Shown piece by piece: positions 15,008 through 22,854 of a DNA stretch of 25,006 nt (position 1 is the stretch's first letter; each line of letters opens with the position of its first letter). The DNA is from an uncultured Bacillaceae bacterium (GTDB lineage: Bacteria > Bacillota > Bacilli > Bacillales > Pradoshiaceae). A model generated the notes under the pieces. That model did not search any database, had not been told where the DNA came from, and saw only the letters and a program-made list of their open reading frames with translations. The stretch lies in assembly GCA_904501845.1 (NCBI GenBank), contig CAJGCH010000008.1, forward strand, positions 1 through 25,006, read 5' to 3'. Made by a program: the position numbers and the translations under genes.

Positions 15008-16525
15008 TTACCGAATTTCAGACGCGGTTATCTGCTGCTTCTTTTTTACCCCGAATTTAGGAATGGTTTGTTCACCTATCGCGACATGGACTACCTGTGT
15101 TTCTGTATAAAACTCAAAGCTGTAATGTCCGCCTTCACGGCCTAACCCGCTGTTTTTTGATCCCCCGAATGGAATCCGCAAATCGCGCACATTGTGTGAA
15201 TTGAGCCAAACCATGCCGCTGTCCACCTTCTGAGCCAGCCGGTGCCCTCTTTTAATATCAGTGGTCCAAATGTAAGCCGCTAGTCCGTATTTTGTATCGT
15301 TAGCCATTTCAAGCGCCTCTTCCTCTGACTTGAATGGGATGACAGCCATTACCGGACCAAAAATTTCTTCTTGGGCGACTGTCATATCATTTCGGCAATT
15401 CAGGAGCAATGTAGGCGCAACATAATTCCCCTCTTTTAACTCTTCAGGAATTTTGCCGGATATGACCTCAGCCCCTTCCTCCTTAGCCAGCCGGATATAG
15501 CGGCTTACATTCTCGAAATGCTCCTTATGGATGAGCGGTCCAATCTCACTGTTTGAGTTCATTGGATCACCGATGATGATGTTATCCACTCGTTCCTTAA
15601 GTAAGCGGACGAATTCATCATGTATGCCTTCTTGGACAAAGAGACGCGAATTCGCTGTACACCGCTCGCCATTAAAAGAAAAAATGCCCCATACAACGGC
15701 ATCGAGCGCCTTTTCTAAATCTGAATCATCAAAGATGATTGCCGGTGATTTCCCTCCCAGTTCCATCGAGACCCGCTTCAGCGTCGCTGCTCCATTGCGG
15801 ATGATTTCCGAACCTGTTTTCGTTTCACCCGTGAAAGAAATCAATTGAACATCCGGATGCGCAACTAAAGCAGCCCCGGCCGTTTCGCCGAATCCATGAA
15901 CAACATTAAAGACCCCTTTGGGGAGACCAGCCTTGTCAATGATTTCAGCTAATTTATTGGCTGTCAGCGGGGACCATTCTGCTGGTTTCAGCACGACAGT
16001 GTTCCCAGTGGCAAGTGCCGGTGCTACCTTCCAGGTTTCCAGCATAAAGGGAGCATTCCAAGGCGTGATCAATCCTGCGACCCCTACCGGCTTGTGAATG
16101 GTATAATTGATAAATGCCTCATCGACCTGATAGGCTTCTCCGACCAGCCGGCTATTGACCATTTCGGCATAAAAACGGAAATTTTCTGCCGCCCTTGCAG
16201 CCTGCTTCTTCGTTTGACTGATTGGCAGTCCGGTATCTAAAGACTCCAGATATGAAATTTCCTCCGCTTCCTGTTCAATCAAATCCGCTATTTTTTTGAT
16301 ATAGCTCAACCGCTCCTGCACGGGCAGTTCTCTCCACGGTCCATGCTTGAACGCATCTCTCGCAGCCGCTACCGCTATGTCGATATCCGCTTTGCTCCCC
16401 TTAGCTACCTGATTGATTTCCTTATTTGTAAAGGGACTTATATTAGCGAACATCTCATTTGAATTCGCTTCCAAAAATTCACCATTAATATAATGCTTTA
16501 TATTGCGAATTGCACCGGCATCCAT
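15008..16525 (-). CDS. hpaE: 5-carboxymethyl-2-hydroxymuconate semialdehyde dehydrogenase
   Basis: NAD-dependent aldehyde dehydrogenase that oxidises the ring-cleavage semialdehyde to the dicarboxylate used by HpaF. It has 505 residues. The ALDH family set is complete: LITPWNAPF near 152, general base Glu255 in SMELGGKSP, catalytic Cys289 in FNGERCTANSR, and EEIFGPV in the C-terminal third. The start at 16525 was chosen because AGGAGG lies 6 nt upstream and the protein begins MDAGAIRNIKHYINGEF; an in-frame ATG at 16543 lacks a ribosome binding site. It lies 23 nt after the aldolase gene in the same operon. Confidence 0.93.
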   Translation of the reverse strand: MDAGAIRNIKHYINGEFLEANSNEMFANISPFTNKEINQVAKGSKADIDIAVAAARDAFKHGPWRELPVQERLSYIKKIADLIEQEAEEISYLESLDTGLPISQTKKQAARAAENFRFYAEMVNSRLVGEAYQVDEAFINYTIHKPVGVAGLITPWNAPFMLETWKVAPALATGNTVVLKPAEWSPLTANKLAEIIDKAGLPKGVFNVVHGFGETAGAALVAHPDVQLISFTGETKTGSEIIRNGAATLKRVSMELGGKSPAIIFDDSDLEKALDAVVWGIFSFNGERCTANSRLFVQEGIHDEFVRLLKERVDNIIIGDPMNSNSEIGPLIHKEHFENVSRYIRLAKEEGAEVISGKIPEELKEGNYVAPTLLLNCRNDMTVAQEEIFGPVMAVIPFKSEEEALEMANDTKYGLAAYIWTTDIKRGHRLAQKVDSGMVWLNSHNVRDLRIPFGGSKNSGLGREGGHYSFEFYTETQVVHVAIGEQTIPKFGVKKKQQITASEIR

Positions 16526-16548
16526 CGAATTCCTCCTGTCCATTAAAA

Positions 16549-17463
16549 TTATTGATTAATACTTTCCAAATACCCGTATGTTTGCAGAGTTTCCTTAATC
16601 TCATCATGAAGTTTGCCAGAAGGCATTTCCATCGGCGGCCTCATTGCCGGGTGAATCTTGCCGATCATCCCCATCGCTGCCTTCAACGGCCCTGGATTAG
16701 TCTCCTTAAAAAGCACATCGTTTAGGGGCATCAGTTTATAATGCAGATCCAGCGCCTTGTCAATCTCTCCAGCAGTCCAATAATTATACAGATCAGCAAC
16801 TTCTTTAGGAGCGATACATGCCGTTGCGCTTATATGGCCCGCTCCCCCGATAGCCAGCATTGGATAACAGAGAAGCTCAATCCCTGAATAGAGCAGAAAA
16901 TCTCTTCCGCAATTGAGTAAGACACGGTTCACATGCTCAAAATCTTTATTGGATTCCTTTACTCCAATAATATTCGAGCAATCCTCCGCTAACCTTGCCA
17001 GCGTTTTCACTTCAAGATTAACTCCGGTTCTTCCCGGAATATTATAGACAATGATTGGAATATCAACGGAATTAGCCACCGTTTTGAAGTGGTTATATAA
17101 TGCTTGCTGGTTAGGCTTGTTATAGTAAGGGACGATGACCAATGCTGCATCTGCCCCCATTTCTTGAGCTCGCTTTGTTAAGTGCAGGGTTTCCTTCTGA
17201 TTGGCTGAACCTGTACCAGGCATTACTGGAACTCTTTTAGCGGCTGATTTGATTGCCGTCTCCATCACAAGCTCTCTTTCTTCGATAGACAAGGAGCTCG
17301 GTTCACCTGTAGTCCCGCACACGGAAACTCCATGAGAGCCGCTATCAATATGCCAGTCTATTAGGTTCCTTAAGGTTTCAATGTCAACTTCCAGTTCAGC
17401 GTTAAACGGGGTAATAATTGGGGCGATTGATCCTCTCAGCCTATTCTTTACATCCTCAAACAT
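16549..17463 (-). CDS. DapA/NanA-family aldolase, probable last step of the hpa pathway
   Basis: A class I (Schiff-base) aldolase of the dihydrodipicolinate synthase/N-acetylneuraminate lyase superfamily, 304 residues. Visible catalytic features are GTTGE (50-54), Tyr140 and Arg145 in YNIPGRTG (Arg binds the pyruvate carboxylate in DapA) and the lysine Lys169 in GVKESNKD. Automatic labels would call it dihydrodipicolinate synthase. Its place between the gntR regulator and hpaE suggests instead that it cleaves 2,4-dihydroxyhept-2-ene-1,7-dioate to pyruvate and succinic semialdehyde, the job of class II HpaI in enterics. Family membership is clear; the substrate is inferred from context. GGAGAG lies just before the ATG. 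Confidence 0.85.
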   Translation of the reverse strand: MFEDVKNRLRGSIAPIITPFNAELEVDIETLRNLIDWHIDSGSHGVSVCGTTGEPSSLSIEERELVMETAIKSAAKRVPVMPGTGSANQKETLHLTKRAQEMGADAALVIVPYYNKPNQQALYNHFKTVANSVDIPIIVYNIPGRTGVNLEVKTLARLAEDCSNIIGVKESNKDFEHVNRVLLNCGRDFLLYSGIELLCYPMLAIGGAGHISATACIAPKEVADLYNYWTAGEIDKALDLHYKLMPLNDVLFKETNPGPLKAAMGMIGKIHPAMRPPMEMPSGKLHDEIKETLQTYGYLESINQ

Positions 17464-17525
17464 CTAATCTCTCCTTTTTCAGTATATTCAGATATTTTTA
17501 CGTGAAGGATGACGGTGAGCCACCC

Positions 17526-18182
17526 CTATAAAATCTGCTGACTGTTCTTCTCTTTCCGATTGAGAAAAGCATCTAGCGTATTCTTTCGATGCTTTCTAAT
17601 AGTAGATTCAATTTCGTCTAAAGGAGCCTTTTCCTGCAAACATTGAATCAGCTCAGCATGCTCCTGGATGGATTGCTGCGCCCTTTTAGGCACCATGGAG
17701 AAAATAGATTTACGCACCCTGTCCATTCGGTCCTGTGTCTCCTCGATTTTTTCTATCAAGACAGGATTCCCGCATTTTTGAATGATGCTCGCATGAAAGG
17801 CACGGTTCAGTTCTCCAAATAATTCAAATTCAAATTCTCTGACTGCTTTTTCCATGTCATGGTTTAACTGGACCAGCCGCTCAATATCCTCACTCGTCAA
17901 TAACTCGGAGCTGAGCGCTGTGGCATAGCCCTCTAAAACACTGAGTACATTGAGCGTATCAATATACTTATTTTCATCAATGCTTGTAACAACCGCCCCG
18001 CTGTATGGTTTGTAAGTAATGAGTCCTTCTGATTCTAATTGTCTGATCGCTTCTCTGACCGGAATGATGCTCATTCCCATTTCTTTTGCCACTTGATCAA
18101 TCACAATCCGTTGTCCTGAGCCAAAGGTACCGTTCAATATGCCAGTTCGTAAATGGTTATACACAAATTCTTTTTTGCTCAA
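17526..18182 (-). CDS. GntR-family (FCD domain) regulator of the hpa operons
   Basis: Transcription factor with an N-terminal winged helix (residues about 1-65; VYNHLRTGILNGTFGSGQ, then VAKEMGMSIIPVREAIRQLESEG) and a C-terminal all-helical FCD effector domain (about 80-205). The His residues typical of FCD metal sites occur in RAFHASIIQ, QEHAELIQ and RKHRKN. The start at TTG 18182 was chosen because AAAGGA lies at proper distance. An ATG at 18203 has no ribosome binding site and sits almost at the predicted transcription start. It is first in the operon gntR-aldolase-hpaE-hpaD-hpaC. The same tandem operator occurs at its own promoter and at the hpaG promoter, so it probably autoregulates and controls both units. 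The effector is unknown. Confidence 0.88.
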   Translation of the reverse strand: MSKKEFVYNHLRTGILNGTFGSGQRIVIDQVAKEMGMSIIPVREAIRQLESEGLITYKPYSGAVVTSIDENKYIDTLNVLSVLEGYATALSSELLTSEDIERLVQLNHDMEKAVREFEFELFGELNRAFHASIIQKCGNPVLIEKIEETQDRMDRVRKSIFSMVPKRAQQSIQEHAELIQCLQEKAPLDEIESTIRKHRKNTLDAFLNRKEKNSQQIL

Positions 18183-18208
18183 AGTTTTTACATTCCTTTC
18201 CATGTGAG

Positions 18209-18250
18209 TATCATATATGAAATCATATATGATTTCAATAAATTGTTGAA
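18209..18250 (-). promoter_or_regulatory. gntR operon promoter with tandem TCATATATGA operator
   Basis: Two perfect 10-bp palindromes TCATATATGA (18211-18220 and 18223-18232) are separated by two bp. Read on the minus strand, -35 TTCAAC (18245-18250), 17 bp, then -10 TATGAT (18222-18227) align base for base with the hpaG promoter. A second possible pair, TTGAAA (18233-18238) and TATGAT (18210-18215), also has 17-bp spacing. The operator overlaps both -10 boxes, as expected for a repressor. Confidence 0.78.
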
Positions 18251-18307
18251 TATTCAGAATAAATTGGGGCTATATTCCTGTTTATAGGCTGGTGAATTTT
18301 AAGCACA

Positions 18308-18341
18308 GAAAAAAGCAACCTCTCAATCGAGAAAGGATGCT
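18308..18341 (-). terminator. Terminator of the GNAT acetyltransferase gene
   Basis: On the minus strand, AGCATCCTTTCTC pairs imperfectly with GAGAGGTTGCT around GATT, followed by TTTTTTCTG. It insulates the gntR promoter from the upstream gene. Confidence 0.7.
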
Positions 18342-18368
18342 ATTTTAACCTGTCATTATTCAATGAAT

Positions 18369-18848
18369 TTACGAACTTGATAGGGAATAACTCATGATCA
18401 CCAATTCACCTTTAGCCCCTATTCTCCGCTCCCCATCGTCAACGAAGCCGCACTTCTTATACAAGCTTTGTGCGGTAAGATTTTTCACATTGACCGCAAG
18501 GATGATTTCTGTCATGTGTTGAAAATTGGAGCGAACAAACTCAGGCAGCAGGCTGAGAGCAATCTTTGCGTACCCTTTTCCTTGGTGGCGAAAATCTGTT
18601 GAGAATGCACGGATTAGTATGGCATGCTTATTCGTTGTGTAGGTGCTAATCCCTTCTCCTAGATGCAGGACGAAGAAGGTGACTAGTTGCCCTTCTTCAA
18701 TTGCTAATACCGGGAAGCGGTTAGTATCAATATTGGAAAGCTCTATGCATTCAGCAGGTATAGCGGTATAGCGTAAGTGTTCGTCCTTCAATTGATATTG
18801 TTCAATTAATGCTTGGTTGTGATTCTTGTAAAAGTGAAGCTCCATCAT
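18369..18848 (-). CDS. GNAT-family N-acetyltransferase
   Basis: Acetyl-CoA-dependent acetyltransferase of unknown substrate, 159 residues. The GNAT core is clear: ILIRAFSTDFRHQGKGYAK (about 76-94), with the acetyl-CoA-binding Q/RxxGxG/A loop as HQGKGYAK, then a strand and helix ending in NLTAQSLYKKCGFVDDGERR (motif B). GGGGGAG lies upstream of the double ATG at 18848. A palindrome resembling the Bacillus LexA/SOS box lies between the predicted promoter and the start. It is monocistronic, with its own terminator. Confidence 0.88.
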   Translation of the reverse strand: MMELHFYKNHNQALIEQYQLKDEHLRYTAIPAECIELSNIDTNRFPVLAIEEGQLVTFFVLHLGEGISTYTTNKHAILIRAFSTDFRHQGKGYAKIALSLLPEFVRSNFQHMTEIILAVNVKNLTAQSLYKKCGFVDDGERRIGAKGELVIMSYSLSSS

Positions 18849-18865
18849 CCCATCTCCCCCGAAAA

Positions 18866-18885
18866 GAACGTTTGTTCTTATTGTA
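18866..18885 (-). promoter_or_regulatory. Candidate LexA (SOS) box at the GNAT promoter
   Basis: On the minus strand, AGAACAAACGTTCT (18865-18878) fits the Bacillus LexA/DinR consensus CGAACRNRYGTTYC except at the two outermost bases. It lies 1-2 bp downstream of a possible -10 TACAAT (18880-18885), with TTGAGC 18 bp before it. The site would cover the transcription start. A chance GAAC-N4-GTTC match somewhere in 25 kb is not unlikely; the placement is what makes it credible. Confidence 0.45.
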
Positions 18886-18924
18886 CCAATATACCCCAGA
18901 TGGGCTCAATCACTTTATAATCAA

Positions 18925-19452
18925 TTACTTTCTTTTCATCGGATAAGATTTGCTCTCAAAAGGAATTTCCGAAATGCCATTTACTTGATTAATATAAACG
19001 GCCATGGCAAATAAAACATTGGCCAGTAAGCCTAGGAAACTGAAAAGAATTTCAGGGACGTCCCGTTCTTCACTGACCTTATGTAGAGCCCTGTATGATT
19101 TCTTCGCTTCGCTTCGTGCTGAATGCAGAGCACAAGCAGCCTCTTTTCCTCCGGGCAGAACAAACTGTTTTGTCTTCTCTCCTGTTTGTTCGACATAGAA
19201 ATCGTACCTTCCACTAAGCCATTGCAGGTCGTCTTCCATGATAGCCAGTTTTCCTCGTACGGAACCATTTGCATGATAGCAAAGGGGCTGAATCATACAC
19301 AGATCATTCTTGACGATTTGTTCTTCCTCTGTCAGCAAGGGGAATACAGCCCCTATGCTTGTCGTTAAACTGTCAGTACGAATTTCATAATCCACAAGAC
19401 AGCTTTTCTCCCGCATGAACGGATAACTAGAATAGCGCCAATCTTTTTTCAT
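18925..19452 (-). CDS. PduO-type cobalamin adenosyltransferase-like protein, N-terminus divergent
   Basis: A 175-residue protein of the cob(I)alamin adenosyltransferase (PduO/PF01923) superfamily. The C-terminal half carries family motifs: KQFVLPGGKEAACALHSARSEAKKSYRAL (about 103-131) and FLGLLANVLFAMAVYINQ (about 145-162). The N-terminal half keeps only the helix matching VEAYGTIDELNSFIG (here VDYEIRTDSLTTSIGAV). The usual first motif TGDxGxT, which helps bind ATP, is absent: the protein starts MKKDWRYSSYPFMREK. It may be a catalytically altered or non-catalytic cobalamin chaperone. The ATG at 19452 follows GAGGGGG, and a TTG at 19473 is also in frame. It is the last gene of the B12 uptake operon and directly follows a broken paralogue. 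Confidence 0.75.
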   Translation of the reverse strand: MKKDWRYSSYPFMREKSCLVDYEIRTDSLTTSIGAVFPLLTEEEQIVKNDLCMIQPLCYHANGSVRGKLAIMEDDLQWLSGRYDFYVEQTGEKTKQFVLPGGKEAACALHSARSEAKKSYRALHKVSEERDVPEILFSFLGLLANVLFAMAVYINQVNGISEIPFESKSYPMKRK

Positions 19453-19469
19453 GATTTCCCCCTCATATT

Positions 19470-19984
19470 TCAAGATAGATGATTTTGTATGAAATGCACT
19501 TCAGGAACACCATGGACATTGTTAACGTAAAAGGCCATTGCGCAAGCCAGATTCGATAATAATCCGGTGAATTGGAACAGCCATTCAGAACAAAGTTCTT
19601 CCTTATTCACATGATAAAGGGCCCCGATAGACCAGTTTTGGATCATTCCAGACTTGATGGAGCATTATCGTGGCTAGCGGTCCTTGAGGCAGGACAAATT
19701 GCTTCAGCGCCCCCCTGATCCGCCGCATATAAATCATAGCTCCGGCTTAGCCGGTGCACATCTTCTTGTTTGATTGCCAGCATTCCTCTGACTGATGCAT
19801 TCGCATGATAGCACAGCATTTGAATATGCTTTAAATCCTCGAGCAGCGGAACTTCCTTTTCTGTTAAATACGGTAATACCATGCCAATGCTAACCGTAAG
19901 GGCATCTGATAATCCTTCATAATCAACCTTGCAGCTTTTCTCTCTCATATATGTATAGCAAATATACCGTAAATCCCTTTTCAG
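19470..19984 (-). pseudogene. Broken paralogue of the adenosyltransferase-like gene (two frameshifts)
   Basis: Conceptual translation in three frames gives a protein colinear with the next gene: KRDLRYICYTYMREKSCKVDYE, then DALTVSIGMVLPYLTEKE, LCYHANASVRGMLAIKQED, KQFVLPQG, and finally FTGLLSNLACAMAFYVNNV. The first shift lies in a run of six G (minus strand, 19710-19715), where removing one G restores the frame. The second lies near 19649-19659, again one extra base. The frame begins at CTG 19984, overlapping the TGA of btuD, where the paralogue has ATG. The gene thus has neither a standard start nor an intact frame, unless sequencing errors explain the shifts. It ends just before the intact copy. 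Confidence 0.75.
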
Positions 19985-20772
19985 TGATTATCGTAAATCG
20001 CATATGGAATCACCTGTCGTTTTTCTAAATAAGGATCCTTGAACGTGTATGCACTCGTTTGAAAGACCCGTAATATATTTTCTGGAGTGATGATTTTCCC
20101 AGGCTCGTCAAATCCCATGATGGTACCTTTATGAAAAAGCAAAATACGGTCACAATAACGTGCGGCTAAATTAATATCATGAATAGCCGCTATCACCGTC
20201 TTTCCTTCTTGGACAAGTTTTTCAATCACTTCACATATCTTCACTTGATGGTAAATATCTAAATCAGAGGTCGGCTCATCCAGCAAAACCACTTGAGATT
20301 GCTGTGCAATGCTCCTTGCCAGGAAAACAAGCTGACGCTCACCGCCCGATAATGTCGTGATGAAACGTTTTTTTAAACATTCAATCCCCGTTAGTTCCAT
20401 CGCCTTATCAGCAATTCTCAAATCTTCCCGTCGGATTCCTTGCCATTTCTTACGGTGAGGGTGCCTGCCCATCTGGACGATCTGTTCTACGGTAAACTGG
20501 TATTCGAGCTCCGTGCTTTGGGGCATATAGGTAATCGCCCTCGCCACTTCTAAATCTGTGAGATCCTTCAATCGAGCAGTATTAAGCTCAATATAGCCCT
20601 CATCCGGTTTCAATAATCTCGCCATCATACGAAGCAAAGTGGACTTACCCGTTCCATTTGGGCCAATCAGGCCAATGAATTGACCTGAATGCAAGGTAAG
20701 ATTGACAGATTGGATGATGGACCGGCTGCCTCTGCTAAAAGAAACATCCCGCAGCTGCATGATTACACCCAT
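19981..20772 (-). CDS. btuD: Cobalamin ABC transporter ATP-binding protein
   Basis: ATPase that powers B12 import together with BtuC and BtuF. It has 263 residues and a complete ABC domain: Walker A GPNGTGKST (about 36-44), Q-loop MPQSTELEY, signature LSGGERQ, Walker B VVLLDEPTSDLD and switch His in AIHDIN. It belongs to the iron-chelate/B12 (FepC/BtuD) type. The last 45 residues form a short C-terminal extension. The ATG at 20772 lies 1 bp after the btuC stop, with AAAGGGG upstream; an in-frame ATG four codons later is less likely. Substrate assignment rests on the cobalamin riboswitch and the adenosyltransferase-like genes in the same operon. Confidence 0.92.
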   Translation of the reverse strand: MGVIMQLRDVSFSRGSRSIIQSVNLTLHSGQFIGLIGPNGTGKSTLLRMMARLLKPDEGYIELNTARLKDLTDLEVARAITYMPQSTELEYQFTVEQIVQMGRHPHRKKWQGIRREDLRIADKAMELTGIECLKKRFITTLSGGERQLVFLARSIAQQSQVVLLDEPTSDLDIYHQVKICEVIEKLVQEGKTVIAAIHDINLAARYCDRILLFHKGTIMGFDEPGKIITPENILRVFQTSAYTFKDPYLEKRQVIPYAIYDNH

Positions 20773-20773
20773 C

Positions 20774-21805
20774 TCATAATTCCCCTTTCTTTTTATGCCT
20801 GATGATTAAATAAAGGAAAAATGGCGCGCCCAAGAAGGCTGTGATGATTCCAATTTGAATTTCAGCTGGACGAATGATCAAACGCGCCAATAAATCTGCC
20901 AAGATTAAGAAAGCAGCACCGGCAAGAGCACTGTTCAAAAGTAAATGCTTATGGACAGGGCCAATAATCATGCGGACCATATGAGGAACGATTAAGCCCA
21001 CAAAACCGATTGCACCCGTTAGTGCGACACTCATTCCTGTTACAAGCGAGGCTGCGACCAAGAGAAGATTGCGTGTGCGCTGAATGGAGATCCCCATGTT
21101 CTGCGCTTGCTCTTCTCCTAGTAAAAAGATGTCCAAATCATTTGCATAATACATGAATATAGCCATGCCTAATAGAACTGGCCCAATAAGAATTTGGACA
21201 TGACTCCAATCCCGCCCATTCAAATCCCCCATCAGCCACTGGACAATCTGCAGCATAACTCCAGCATTAGAAAAAGATATGAGCAAAGACGTACAGGCAG
21301 ATAGGAAGGAACTGATTGCGATCCCTGTTAAAAGGAGCGTAAGCATGGAAGTCTTCCCATGGTTCGTCGAGATCATATAGACAGTAAAGAGTGTCAGTAA
21401 TGCCATCAAAAAGCCGAGCAATGGGATAAACAACGAATGAACAGCGGACAAGCCAAAGTAGATGGCCATTACACCACCAAATGCTCCGCCCGATGATACC
21501 CCGATAATACCGGGGTCCGCCATCGGATTACGGAACAGACTTTGCATAACCACCCCGGATATCGCCAAAGCCGCACCCACTAACCCAGCCACAACCACGC
21601 GAGCAAAGCGGATTTGGACAAGAATGGTTTCGTACATCGGATCATAATCAAAATGAACGAAAGGAAACAGGGAGAGCAGGATCCTCACTGTTTCCTCAAA
21701 AGGGATAATCACCCCGCCATACATGGTGGCTAAAATGATTGAAGCACCCAATGCAATAAGCATAATAATGAAGGTCATGATTGGTTTTGATTCTTTGGCA
21801 GCCAT
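20774..21805 (-). CDS. btuC: Cobalamin ABC transporter permease (FecCD family)
   Basis: Inner-membrane permease with about ten helices, 343 residues, the usual FecCD size. Family motifs are RFARVVVAGLVGAALAISGVVMQSLFRNPMADPGIIGVSSG (about 64-105) and TGAIGFVGLIVPHMVRMIIGP (about 269-289), the latter forming the coupling region that contacts BtuD. The ATG at 21805 was chosen: it follows the btuF stop by one base and has GGTGAG upstream. A longer in-frame start at 21850 would overlap btuF and add 15 polar residues. Confidence 0.92.
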   Translation of the reverse strand: MAAKESKPIMTFIIMLIALGASIILATMYGGVIIPFEETVRILLSLFPFVHFDYDPMYETILVQIRFARVVVAGLVGAALAISGVVMQSLFRNPMADPGIIGVSSGGAFGGVMAIYFGLSAVHSLFIPLLGFLMALLTLFTVYMISTNHGKTSMLTLLLTGIAISSFLSACTSLLISFSNAGVMLQIVQWLMGDLNGRDWSHVQILIGPVLLGMAIFMYYANDLDIFLLGEEQAQNMGISIQRTRNLLLVAASLVTGMSVALTGAIGFVGLIVPHMVRMIIGPVHKHLLLNSALAGAAFLILADLLARLIIRPAEIQIGIITAFLGAPFFLYLIIRHKKKGEL

Positions 21806-21806
21806 A

Positions 21807-22790
21807 TTACTCACCGTATAAAACGGTATGAATATCCTCTGCGCCCTCAATGACGTAATGGGCAGCCGTCGTTAGATTAGCACTATCAATGGCATATACA
21901 GCATCATTCTTGAATGCCTTAATATCTTTTAGGGCAGGATCCTTTTTCCACTCCTCAATGAAGGTTGCCTTTGAACCGTCATATTGCCAATCGCTCGTAA
22001 TAATAACATCCGGGTCTAGCTCTACTAATTTTTCCTTTGATAGATTCGGATAATCCGGATATTCATCACCCGTGATTCCTGCTTCAGTAATCGCATTTAT
22101 TCCGCCAGCCAACGTAATCATCTCGCCGATGGTTGTATTCTCTGTGACAGAAGTATTTTGCTGCGTCCAGTAAACGACACGCTTCTTATCAGACTGAGCT
22201 TCTGCTTTTCCCTCAAGACTTTCCATTCGTTTCTTCACGTCATCGATAATCTCAGATGCCTTTTCCTCTTCCCCTACTATCGTTCCAACTTCCTCAAGTC
22301 CTTCTAGAATGCCGGCAAACGAGGTGTCATCCTTCAATTGGTAGGTTGTTATTCCAGCCGCCTCAATTTGCTTTAGCACCTCTGGGTCCAAATAAGATGG
22401 AATCAACACTAAATCAGGCTTCAAGGATAGCACTAGCTCCGACGTAACTGACTCAATTTTCGTCTCAACAGCATCTGCTAAGTCCACCACATTAGATATT
22501 CCTGGGTCTGTTGCAAGCTTTGTAACAGCAGTAACGCGGTCTGCTTCCACGAGCGGGAGCAAATATTCATCAATCGCCAAAGTAGTGGATACAATCTTTG
22601 CTGGCTTCTCCTGAATGGTTACCTCTACACCTCTGCCATCCGTAAGTGTCTTAGGATAATCACTTGATTCTGCGACACTTGCGCTCTCTGTCTTCTCCTT
22701 CGTTTGTTCATTTGAGGTTTCCTCCCCGCATGCTGCGAGTGCAAACACCGTCAGAAATGCCATCAGAAGTACACTTATAGCCTTTTTCAT
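21807..22790 (-). CDS. btuF: Cobalamin-binding lipoprotein of the ABC transporter
   Basis: Extracytoplasmic class III (helical-backbone) binding protein, 327 residues. Lipoprotein signal with lipobox LAAC (Cys21), then a Ser/Glu/Lys-rich tether (about 22-45). Typical periplasmic-binding fold segments are PAKIVSTTLAIDEYLLPL, VLSLKPDLVLIPSYLDPEVL, and LVELDPDVIITSDWQ. AGAGGAG lies 8 nt before the ATG. It is the first gene behind a cobalamin riboswitch and its terminator. Iron-siderophore binding proteins look similar, so the riboswitch decides the assignment. Confidence 0.9.
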   Translation of the reverse strand: MKKAISVLLMAFLTVFALAACGEETSNEQTKEKTESASVAESSDYPKTLTDGRGVEVTIQEKPAKIVSTTLAIDEYLLPLVEADRVTAVTKLATDPGISNVVDLADAVETKIESVTSELVLSLKPDLVLIPSYLDPEVLKQIEAAGITTYQLKDDTSFAGILEGLEEVGTIVGEEEKASEIIDDVKKRMESLEGKAEAQSDKKRVVYWTQQNTSVTENTTIGEMITLAGGINAITEAGITGDEYPDYPNLSKEKLVELDPDVIITSDWQYDGSKATFIEEWKKDPALKDIKAFKNDAVYAIDSANLTTAAHYVIEGAEDIHTVLYGE

Positions 22791-22854
22791 TTCTCTTCTC
22801 CTCTTGTTTCATATATTTATATTTAGCGTATTTAACGCATAAATATCATCCATA

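Noticed and set aside
16549..17463. Lysine-biosynthesis dihydrodipicolinate synthase
   Set aside because: The family is right, but the gene is inside the hpa operon next to gntR and hpaE with no lysine genes near, so a catabolic aldolase is the better reading.
17464..17525. Terminator between gntR and the aldolase gene
   Set aside because: Only a four-pair GGTG/CACC hairpin without a T-run is present, so the genes are probably co-transcribed.
21807..22790. Siderophore (iron) binding protein
   Set aside because: The fold is shared, but the upstream cobalamin riboswitch and the adenosyltransferase-like genes point to B12; no Fur box was seen.
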